NCBI GenBank assembly: GCA_900552085.1 | Contig: URYB01000080.1 | Span: forward strand, 1-9,711 | Length of the DNA stretch: 9,711 nt | Source: an uncultured Lachnobacterium sp. | GTDB taxonomy: Bacteria > Bacillota > Clostridia > Lachnospirales > Lachnospiraceae | Direction of reading: 5' to 3' | In this document: one piece after another, positions 1 through 7,004 of the stretch | How the letters are laid out: each line of letters opens with the position of its first letter | Position numbering within the stretch: position 1 is the first letter of the stretch | Made by a program: the position numbers and the translations under genes | The notes under the pieces: model-generated | What the model was told of the DNA's origin: nothing | The model's input: the letters and a program-made list of their open reading frames with translations, nothing else | Database searches by the model: none

Positions 1-1
1 G

Positions 2-553
2 AAGTCACTTGGTTGTCTCAGGACAAAAATCACATCGATTTTTCCAATGCATGTGATGACCTTTATACTGGCATTTATTGCTTACGTATTAGCAAATCAT
101 ATGAATTATATCGAGATGATGGGAAAAGCAGTGGAAAGTATTCCAAGCTTTTTCCTGATTCAGATGAGCGGAATAAATCTGTGTAGTCCGAATCATATCA
201 CCTGGTATATTTCATGCATGCTGATTGCAATGGCGGTTTTATATCCACTATGTAGAAAATATTATGAGTTCTTTACACATTATCTGGCACCGCTCATGGC
301 AATATTGATATTGGGAGGCTGTATTGCAACAACTGGAAGAATTACTGGGGTATCTGAGTGGACACTCGTATGTTATAAGAGCGTATTGCGCGCAGTATGT
401 GAGATTGCATTGGGAATGACTGGATTTGAGATTGCACAATATATTTCAAAGCAGAAATTTACATACGGACAGAGGATTGGTCTTGCAATTTTTGCATTGG
501 TAGTTTTGGCTTTTTCCGGTGTGGGAGCAGGTAGATTCATTTTTAACGATTAA
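2..553 (+). CDS. Membrane acyltransferase (acyltransferase-3/OafA-like), 5'-truncated by the window and ending at an in-frame TAA
   Basis: The reading frame is open from base 2, so the ATG at 47 is an internal methionine and the real start lies upstream. The visible part is a polytopic membrane protein with about five hydrophobic segments. The Arg-rich stretch before FPMHV resembles the 'RR..R.yPl' segment of the acyltransferase-3 family, and the segment beginning TWYISCMLIAMAVLYPL matches the family's typical 'WYLSaLLi...YPL' helix. Such enzymes move acetyl or other acyl groups onto surface polysaccharides, teichoic acids or peptidoglycan at the membrane. The frame ends at TAA 551-553, but family-typical sequence continues in the same frame just after it (554-754). 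This is therefore probably one gene broken by a nonsense change or a base error. The active-site N-terminal region is outside the window, so the substrate cannot be assigned. Confidence 0.75.
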   Translation, partial: KSLGCLRTKITSIFPMHVMTFILAFIAYVLANHMNYIEMMGKAVESIPSFFLIQMSGINLCSPNHITWYISCMLIAMAVLYPLCRKYYEFFTHYLAPLMAILILGGCIATTGRITGVSEWTLVCYKSVLRAVCEIALGMTGFEIAQYISKQKFTYGQRIGLAIFALVVLAFSGVGAGRFIFND

Positions 554-565
554 TTATGTTATCAT

Positions 566-754
566 TTGGGAAAATTGAGCCCTCCATTATATCTGGCACA
601 ATTGACACCAATTTATTTCATCTGTGAATTTGGAAAAGAATGGCCGGCAAATAAGCAGATCGCAGGAATTGTGGCGGGCACATTTCTATTGGCATATCTG
701 GTATTTGGAGCAGATTATTTATTACATCACAGGAAAGGACGGAAGCAGGCATGA
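566..754 (+). pseudogene. C-terminal remainder of the same acyltransferase, downstream of an in-frame stop
   Basis: Codons after TAA 551-553 stay in the same frame as the upstream piece and read LCYHLGKLSPPLYLAQ. This corresponds to the conserved 'LGklSypiYL.H' helix near the C-terminus of acyltransferase-3 proteins. One more TM segment follows (IAGIVAGTFLLAYLVFGADYLL), then a basic cytoplasmic tail. The only start available in this frame is TTG 566, with no convincing Shine-Dalgarno site, so independent translation is unlikely. The piece ends with TGA at 752-754, overlapping the ATG of the next gene (ATGA), which shows that the ancestral gene ended here and was translationally coupled to the glycosyltransferase. 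I read it as the tail of a gene split by a nonsense mutation or a sequencing or assembly error. Confidence 0.65.
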
Positions 755-3654
755 AAACACTTACGATTGTTGCATACATAGGGCAGGAGTATACAGAACT
801 TGATTTGATAAACAGCCTGAAAAAACAGGAAATTTTTTCGGAGGAAAAAACAAAGGGAAAGTTTAAAGAAATTCCTTACATACAATGCATGATCATGGAT
901 TCTGTTGGAGAAGAGGGAGCAGGAGAACGTTTCCGCCAAAATCAGAATGAGCAATTGACGATTGATTATGAGCTTTGTAAGGGCGAGTCGATTGCACAAT
1001 GCTATAATCATGCCATGAACAAAATAAAGGGTGAATATGTTGCGTTTGTTGATATCGACAGTATATATTCACCAAAAGCAATCTGGCATTTGTGTGAAAT
1101 CCTTGAAAATGATGAGATCGCGGATGATGAAAAGAAATGTGTGTGCATAAAACCAGTTTATGTACGTCCAGATGGAAATGAGAATGTATATAAGATATAT
1201 CCAGGAACGAACGGAGTGCGCGATGTTTCTGAAAATACCATGGGCGTAAATTTGTGCCTATACTCATACTTTATACGAAAATCAGTATTGGAAAAAATGT
1301 CATTTCATGAGGATTTTCCGGTAGAATGCAGAACTTTGTTCTGTGTGGAACTGCTTGAGAAGATTGAAAAATACGATTGCAAAAATGGTCCATCGATTCG
1401 ATATTTTCATCCGTTAGAAGATGTAAAAGGATTGTTTGGGGCTCAGCATCACAAGGAATGGTATACAAAAACAATAAGGGAATGCTATATTCCTTTTCTG
1501 TTGGAGCGAAAAGAAAAAAACACTCTTACATATGGAACGGAAGCTGCTTTTTTGTATCTGACATATATTCGTTTCTCTTATAATGTGGGAGCGGCAGATA
1601 ATGAAGTGCTTTCAGAAACAGAAATCAATGAATTCAGAGATGCTGCTTACGAGTTATGCAGCTTACTGAGTTTTGAGACGCTATTGTTGCAATACAAAGT
1701 AAAAAATCAGAAATATGCCTCATGGCTTCTTTGGAAATTTATGGAGGCAAAAATTCTTCTTAACAATGCTTCCTATAAGCTTTCTGTTGTCGATGGAACT
1801 GTTTTTTTGCGTGTGACAGATCAGAATGGACAGAACAGTCGTTATGCACTTTACAATTTTAATACCTGCAAAGCAACGGTTTATGTTATTGATTATGAAG
1901 AAGACAAACTGACGATAGATTTATCATTGGAGAGGCTTCCGGAGATTATTACCGAACAATTACATCCGGAGATTACCGTGACAAATGGAACCGTAAATGA
2001 AACACAGATATATAATGAGAATATTTGTTTTGGACGGAAAATCGGCAATCCGGCTATCTGCAGGGCAGTTATTCCAATCGTGAAAGGACGTGAATATCAG
2101 CAGTTTCGCTTCCAGGTAAAACTTGGAGAGGAATCCTGTAATCTGATTTGCAATTTTGCTAAAAAGCCGGCGGCACGTCTGACTGCAAGCTGCAGCGAAA
2201 ATTACTGGCATTTTGGTGGAAACCGGATTCTGCAGTATCAACCGGCCAAACAGCGTTTTATTGTAGAAAAATGTACGCAGACAGAATTGATGAGCGTAGA
2301 ACAGAATTATTGCAGAGCAATTAAGCTTGACCGTTCACTCACACCGCAGGAACGTGTGGACTTAATTGAAATGCGCAGAGCGTATTGGAAAGAAAAAGCC
2401 AATTCGTCACAGAAACCAATCTGGATTACTTATGATAAGTTATATAAGGGTGGCGACAATGGTGAGTATTTATTCCATTATGTCAGACAAAATTGTCCGG
2501 ATGTTGACATTTATTATCTTTTAACAGAGACATCTGCAGATTATCAGAGACTGAAAGAAGACGATCATGTTCTGATCCATGGAACGAAGGAAGCTAAATT
2601 AAAAGTGCTGCAGGCCCAGTTGATTCTTGCAACACATACAAATACCATGTCCGGATGTGGATTTACAACAGAGGGGGAAAAACGATATCTCAAAAATCTG
2701 TATAATGCCGAGATTGTTTGCATCCAGCATGGACTGACCGTACAGGATATTGCAATCTGGCAGAACATTGTATGTGACAATACAAAATTGTATTGTTGTG
2801 CTTCAAAGAATGAAATCAAAAATATTCTTCAGCCATCCTATGGATATACACAGAAGGAAGTGCGTCTGACAGGTCTAGCACGTTATGATGGTCTGGTAAG
2901 CAAAGATGAACGTCAGATTCTCATAACACCGACCTGGCGCAGAAATCTGGTAAATGCCGGATCATCTGGTAATGTCCGTGCAAAGAATAATTTCTTTAAG
3001 GACACAGAATATTTTAAAATATATAACAATCTGATCAATGACGAGCGATTGATTGCCTGCGCAAAGAAATATAATTATAGAATTATGTATTTGATACATC
3101 CAACATTGAGCGCGCAGATTGATGATTTTGATAAAAATGAATATGTGGATATTGTTGCGGCTGCCGGTGACATGAGCTATGAAAAAGTATTGACAGAATC
3201 GAGCCTTATGATTACGGACTATTCTGGAGTACAGTTTGATTTTGCATATATGAGAAAGCCGGTTTTATATTATCATCCGGCATCTCTTCCGCCACATTAT
3301 ACAGAGAGCATCGCCTTCCAATATGCCTCTATGGGATTTGGTCCTATGATCGACAATCATGAGGAACTTGTTTCGCAAATATGTGCATATATGGAAAAAG
3401 ATTGTTCGATGGATCCGTTTTACCGGAAACGCGCAGATGAATTTTTCGCATTTTCCGATACAGACAATTGCAAACGTATCACAGATGCAATTATGGAATA
3501 TGCAAAGGAATTGGAAAGCAAAAAATATGATGTGATGGCAAAGTCGGACAAATATGATCTGATGAAACCGGAGCCTGTGGAAAAGGTGGTAAAACAGTCG
3601 GTATCTGGAAAAATGAAAAAAATCGTAAAAGGTTTATTGCATAGAGGAAAATAG
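751..3654 (+). CDS. Two-domain GT2-like glycosyltransferase / TagF-like CDP-glycerol glycerophosphotransferase
   Basis: This 967-residue protein has no signal peptide or TM segment. Residues 1 to about 230 look like a divergent GT2 fold: a GESIAQCYNHAMNKIKGEYV segment leads into a DxD-type motif at D101-I102-D103. Residues about 345-540 are a beta-rich linker that I cannot name. Residues about 555-920 are a CDP-glycerol glycerophosphotransferase domain (TagF/TagB family). It has TYDKLYKGGDNGEYLF from 560, the HG motif IQHG with H660, a second conserved histidine H783 (YLIHPTL), and ITDYSGVQFDFAYMRKP from 821, the family's signature near the nucleotide-binding site. In this family two such histidines are needed for transfer of glycerol phosphate from CDP-glycerol. 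The tail (from about 935) is Lys-rich and could hold the protein at the membrane. ATG 751 overlaps the upstream TGA and is preceded by AGGAAAGG (731-738). The likely role is cytoplasmic assembly of a glycerol-phosphate-containing surface polymer; acceptor and sugar are unknown. Confidence 0.85.
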   Translation: MKTLTIVAYIGQEYTELDLINSLKKQEIFSEEKTKGKFKEIPYIQCMIMDSVGEEGAGERFRQNQNEQLTIDYELCKGESIAQCYNHAMNKIKGEYVAFVDIDSIYSPKAIWHLCEILENDEIADDEKKCVCIKPVYVRPDGNENVYKIYPGTNGVRDVSENTMGVNLCLYSYFIRKSVLEKMSFHEDFPVECRTLFCVELLEKIEKYDCKNGPSIRYFHPLEDVKGLFGAQHHKEWYTKTIRECYIPFLLERKEKNTLTYGTEAAFLYLTYIRFSYNVGAADNEVLSETEINEFRDAAYELCSLLSFETLLLQYKVKNQKYASWLLWKFMEAKILLNNASYKLSVVDGTVFLRVTDQNGQNSRYALYNFNTCKATVYVIDYEEDKLTIDLSLERLPEIITEQLHPEITVTNGTVNETQIYNENICFGRKIGNPAICRAVIPIVKGREYQQFRFQVKLGEESCNLICNFAKKPAARLTASCSENYWHFGGNRILQYQPAKQRFIVEKCTQTELMSVEQNYCRAIKLDRSLTPQERVDLIEMRRAYWKEKANSSQKPIWITYDKLYKGGDNGEYLFHYVRQNCPDVDIYYLLTETSADYQRLKEDDHVLIHGTKEAKLKVLQAQLILATHTNTMSGCGFTTEGEKRYLKNLYNAEIVCIQHGLTVQDIAIWQNIVCDNTKLYCCASKNEIKNILQPSYGYTQKEVRLTGLARYDGLVSKDERQILITPTWRRNLVNAGSSGNVRAKNNFFKDTEYFKIYNNLINDERLIACAKKYNYRIMYLIHPTLSAQIDDFDKNEYVDIVAAAGDMSYEKVLTESSLMITDYSGVQFDFAYMRKPVLYYHPASLPPHYTESIAFQYASMGFGPMIDNHEELVSQICAYMEKDCSMDPFYRKRADEFFAFSDTDNCKRITDAIMEYAKELESKKYDVMAKSDKYDLMKPEPVEKVVKQSVSGKMKKIVKGLLHRGK

Positions 3655-3659
3655 TACAT

Positions 3660-5273
3660 ATGTTATTTTGGAAAAAGATAAAACGTAAAATTCAATATAA
3701 AGTACCCAAAACAGCTTCCACACATCCATATTTATTGGGAGAACAGGCGGAAAATGGGAAAAAGGCAGTTGTATATGTGGGAAATGGAGCAACCAGTCAG
3801 AATTATAAGAATGCATGTGATGCTATGGGAGGAAGTTATGATCAGACGGCAATTTTTGAATTTGATGGTGAAGAATTTCCGCAAATAGAAAATGAATTTT
3901 CATGGGATCAGGCAAAATGCATTGGGTTTTATGCGAGACGCAGAGAGTCGGATGGATGGAGCTGGTATTGCGTTGATGGAAAATGGCATCCGGCAGAGGC
4001 ATCTATGCCGCAAAAGAAATTGTGGATGGAAAATGAACAAACGGATTTGTTGTTTGCCGATTCCACCTGCAGTGTGGTTGTGTTAGTGGCACAGTGGGAA
4101 AATGCAAATGGAATCCGTTGCGATTGTGGCTATGAGATGTTTTCGAATACACTGATGGCACATGCATTTGGCGGAATGGATGGAAAGACCTATCATAATA
4201 CAGAGGCTGCTTTTAACAATGGAATACAGAATGGCTACCGGTATTTTGAAGTGGATTTGTCATACACAAAGGATAAGCGTCTTGTACTTTGCCATGGGTG
4301 GACAAAGGCAAATTGCAAACATACAGGGTTTGACTATCAGCCGGATTTCGCAGATATGACATATAAGCGTATCATGGGAATGAAGGTGCATGGAAATCCA
4401 ATTATGGATGCGAGAGAATTCTACCATCAGATAAAAAAGAAAGACAATGCATATACATATGAGATTGATTTTCATAATATAGCCGGAAAAGAAATACAGG
4501 AGCGTACATCGTCGATGCTCGAGGATTTTCAATATGATAAACAGGTACTGGATCGCTTGCTGATACAGGCATACAGCCGTCAGATGTTTGAAGATATTCA
4601 TAAAGTATATCCATTTGTTCATTATCAGTATCTTGTAGGAAAGAATATTCATGATCTCGATTCCATTATTACATACTGTCTGGATCATGGAATTTGTGTT
4701 CTCGCATTGCGCATGAATCTGGCAAAACCGGAATATGTCCAGAAAATCCGTAATGCCGGATTGTATGTGATGTGTTATACCGTCAATAAGGACCTGGCTG
4801 TGGCACAAAAATTACTTGATTCCGGGGTAAATACGCTATGCACGGATTTTATTACAGAAGAAATGCTTAAGGAAAATTCAGAACGAATGGGCCATGATCT
4901 CTTTTATGTATATTACAATAGCGGAAGCAAGGAGGTACAGAATCTGTATCCGGAAGAAGTGGCGGAAAGTGTGGAACATCTGCCAAGTGGAAACTATGAA
5001 TTAAAAGATCAGAGCCTGTGGATAAATGATGGCAAAAGAGCTCTTCGAAAATGCGGATTCAGACTGGAAGGAAAAGAATTTGCAGGATGGAAGATGCGTA
5101 TGCAGGTGGATGGCAAACAATTATGGTACTGCAAAGATCATCTATATCATGGAAAAGGAGATCTTGCAGAGGGAACCATCGTAGAACCATATTTATTTGC
5201 AGATGAGGAAGTACTGCCGGTATGGACTGTGAAAAGAGAATGCAAAATGGTTATGGTTGCAGTATGGAAATAA
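3660..5273 (+). CDS. GDPD-family phosphodiesterase flanked by two related Trp/Cys-rich domains
   Basis: The product has 537 residues and no signal peptide; it starts with a basic amphipathic stretch (FWKKIKRKIQYKV) that may touch the membrane. Residues about 165-410 are a GDPD TIM-barrel: AHAFGGMDG with H168, ENT-like HNTEAAF, FEVDLSYTKDKRL with E197 and D199, CHGW with H212, and YEIDFH with E268. In the GDPD family the two histidines and the acidic residues carry out metal-assisted hydrolysis of glycerophosphodiesters to an alcohol and glycerol-3-phosphate. The usual HD after the second strand is HG here; the AHA..GG variant is typical of a clostridial subgroup. Residues 37-146 and about 413-536 appear related to each other (C-G-F, GW, WYC, then V-x-V-A-x-W). 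Start ATG 3660 lies five bases after the previous stop with AGAGG at 3643-3647. The context suggests trimming or remodelling of a glycerol-phosphate polymer or lipid. Activity is inferred. Confidence 0.82.
   Translation: MLFWKKIKRKIQYKVPKTASTHPYLLGEQAENGKKAVVYVGNGATSQNYKNACDAMGGSYDQTAIFEFDGEEFPQIENEFSWDQAKCIGFYARRRESDGWSWYCVDGKWHPAEASMPQKKLWMENEQTDLLFADSTCSVVVLVAQWENANGIRCDCGYEMFSNTLMAHAFGGMDGKTYHNTEAAFNNGIQNGYRYFEVDLSYTKDKRLVLCHGWTKANCKHTGFDYQPDFADMTYKRIMGMKVHGNPIMDAREFYHQIKKKDNAYTYEIDFHNIAGKEIQERTSSMLEDFQYDKQVLDRLLIQAYSRQMFEDIHKVYPFVHYQYLVGKNIHDLDSIITYCLDHGICVLALRMNLAKPEYVQKIRNAGLYVMCYTVNKDLAVAQKLLDSGVNTLCTDFITEEMLKENSERMGHDLFYVYYNSGSKEVQNLYPEEVAESVEHLPSGNYELKDQSLWINDGKRALRKCGFRLEGKEFAGWKMRMQVDGKQLWYCKDHLYHGKGDLAEGTIVEPYLFADEEVLPVWTVKRECKMVMVAVWK
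3768..4097 (+). repeat. N-terminal copy of the domain duplicated around the GDPD core
   Basis: Protein-level repeat unit, residues about 37-146. It begins with VVYVGNGA, contains C-I-G-F, GW (W100) and W102-Y103-C104, and ends VVVLVAQW. The same order occurs in the C-terminal unit. The pattern resembles the InlB B-repeat/'GW...YA.W' class of small beta domains, but I cannot assign it to a named family with certainty. It may bind a carbohydrate or polymer, or serve assembly; this is inference. Confidence 0.5.
4899..5270 (+). repeat. C-terminal copy of the domain duplicated around the GDPD core
   Basis: Protein-level repeat unit, residues about 414-536. It begins FYVYYNSGS, contains C-G-F, FAGW (W477) and W489-Y490-C491, and ends MVMVAVW. 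It matches the N-terminal unit in motif order and spacing but is diverged, so the duplication is old. Its presence at both ends of the catalytic domain suggests either circularly arranged insertion of the GDPD core into a repeat pair or a two-handed binding module. Confidence 0.5.
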
Positions 5274-5309
5274 TTTGATATTCCGAATTGGAAAGAAGGT
5301 ACATAAAAT

Positions 5310-7004
5310 ATGAAAAATGGTAAAGCATTTTGCGGAAAGCTTCTGATGGGAGCAGCAATACTTGGCATGATGGTGACAACCGTATCCATTCCGGCCGGAT
5401 TTGGTACAGAGACCGTATATGCCGCATGGGAAAAGAAGTATGAAGTAAATGGAAATATATTGCAGCTCAAGCCGGATATGATAAGAGCGTATGGTATTGC
5501 CGCATGCATTGGTGAGGCTGGTGCTTATGTGGCAGAACATGCAGACGAAACAACAAAATATACCATTAAAGTACCGGCAGGAACTTATGATCTGGACTCG
5601 ACGATTCAATTGGGCAGTTATGTGAAATTAGATTTGAAAGATGTTACACTTGTCAGTCAGGCACATACCAGCAATATGCTTGTTTTGGACTGGTCACATG
5701 ATACAAAGGGATATGGAGATGGAACAGAGGGAAACAGTGAAGTATCCGGAGGTACGTTTATCGGAAATGATGGAAATACATCTTCCATGATACGTATGGC
5801 ACATGCAAAAAATATTACATTTGACGGATGTACATTTGTCGGAGGTGGCTGTGCACATCAGATGGAAGTTGCATCAATCGATGGATTTGTTGTGAAAAAC
5901 TGCGTATTTCGTGATGCAAAAGGAAATGGCACACAGGAAAAGCAGGAGGCATTACAAATTGATATTCCGTGTTCACAGTATGTATTCAAGAGTGTGGAAT
6001 TAGATGGAACACCTATGAAAAATGTTACGGTCACGGGATGTACCTTTAAAAATGTATTGCGTGGACTTGGTACACACAGCATGCTGGTCGGTGTTTATCA
6101 TGAGAATATGAACATTACCAATAATACGTTTGAGAATGTGGATGGAGAATGTATTGTAGGACTTAATTATAGAAATTGCAAGATTACGGGAAATACAATC
6201 AAAAATTGTGGTGCAGGCATTTTGTTCCAGAATTTCAAGCCAAATGTAAAAGCTGTATATTCAACAATATATGATGGAAAACAAAAGGTGGACAAAGCGG
6301 TCAATAACAAGGCAAATGTGACCATTTCTAACAATTCCATTTCTCTTTCATCGAAAAAACATCCGGATGAAGAGGTTGCAATAAAAGTGTATGGGAATGA
6401 ATTGAAAAAAAATACCAAGGCAACCGGAATCGGTTCTAAGGATGTGATTTCAAAAGGTGATTATTGTGTAGATGGAGTTACAATTAAAAAGAATGTGATA
6501 AAAACAACCGGACATGGTATCCATTTACTTCATGTTTCCAATGCAAATGTGGAGGAAAATACCATTACAAACACAAATAAAAAATCACAAAAAGATGGAA
6601 TATTTGTAGAGTTTGGCTGCAAAAATCTGATGATCCGAAGTAATAAAATTTTGGATGCGGGTCGATATGGTATTTTTATGAAGGGTGAAAGCATCGCAAA
6701 GAAAATTACAAAAAATACGATCAAAGGGACCGGATCATTTGGAATTGGTTTATATGAAGGATCGCAGGTAACCGGAGAAATCTCTGCCAATGTGATAAGC
6801 AATACAAAAGGACATGGAATTTCTGTATCTAAGAAATGTTACGTGAAAACTATTTTGAAGAATACGGTAAAAGGATGCAAGGATTATCCGATTTTTATCA
6901 ACACAACATCAAAGAAGAAAATGATTGTGAAGGGTAATAAACTGCAGGCAGGAAAAAATAAAAAGAAAATTGTGGTATTGGATGGAAAAGTGAAGTTATT
7001 ATGA
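5310..7004 (+). CDS. Secreted right-handed parallel beta-helix protein (short paralogue)
   Basis: The 564-residue product begins with a signal peptide: basic MKNGK, a hydrophobic core, and probable cleavage after VYA at residue 38. The rest is a parallel beta-helix (pectin-lyase-like) with repeats of the type I-x-x-N-x-I-x-x-x-x-x-x-G-I. The N-terminal half (about 80-310) carries polar residues shared with the downstream paralogue: RMAHAKNI, GGCAHQMEV (H183, E186), EALQIDIP (E213, Q216, D218), GLGTH (H256), YH (H264), GEC and CGAGI. Residues 440-537 are four regular coils closed by a TTSKKK cap. The fold is common in polysaccharide lyases, epimerases and glycosidases, so action on a surface or environmental polysaccharide is plausible, but no specific family is recognised. 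ATG 5310 is preceded by AGAAGG at 5294-5299 and lies 36 bases after the GDPD gene, consistent with the same operon. No LPXTG or S-layer anchor is seen. Confidence 0.85.
   Translation: MKNGKAFCGKLLMGAAILGMMVTTVSIPAGFGTETVYAAWEKKYEVNGNILQLKPDMIRAYGIAACIGEAGAYVAEHADETTKYTIKVPAGTYDLDSTIQLGSYVKLDLKDVTLVSQAHTSNMLVLDWSHDTKGYGDGTEGNSEVSGGTFIGNDGNTSSMIRMAHAKNITFDGCTFVGGGCAHQMEVASIDGFVVKNCVFRDAKGNGTQEKQEALQIDIPCSQYVFKSVELDGTPMKNVTVTGCTFKNVLRGLGTHSMLVGVYHENMNITNNTFENVDGECIVGLNYRNCKITGNTIKNCGAGILFQNFKPNVKAVYSTIYDGKQKVDKAVNNKANVTISNNSISLSSKKHPDEEVAIKVYGNELKKNTKATGIGSKDVISKGDYCVDGVTIKKNVIKTTGHGIHLLHVSNANVEENTITNTNKKSQKDGIFVEFGCKNLMIRSNKILDAGRYGIFMKGESIAKKITKNTIKGTGSFGIGLYEGSQVTGEISANVISNTKGHGISVSKKCYVKTILKNTVKGCKDYPIFINTTSKKKMIVKGNKLQAGKNKKKIVVLDGKVKLL
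6627..6920 (+). repeat. Four tandem beta-helix coils of the short paralogue
   Basis: Residues 440-537 divide into four units of 23-26 residues, starting LMIRSN, ITKNTI, ISANVI and ILKNTV. Each has an N at the turn and a G-I (P-I in the last) about ten residues later. The block ends in the TTSKKK cap that also closes the long paralogue. It is degenerate at the DNA level. Confidence 0.7.

Noticed and set aside
47..553. Treating ATG 47 as the true start of the acyltransferase
   Set aside because: The frame is open upstream to base 2 and the residues before ATG 47 fit the family, so the gene begins outside the window.
4260..4808. 182-codon open frame on the - strand inside the GDPD gene
   Set aside because: It lies wholly opposite a well-supported coding region, its translation has no recognisable domain and it has no ribosome site; it is an antisense shadow of the GDPD gene.
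5274..5309. Separate promoter for the beta-helix genes
   Set aside because: Within 36 bases only a ribosome-binding site is convincing; no -35/-10 pair with proper spacing was found.
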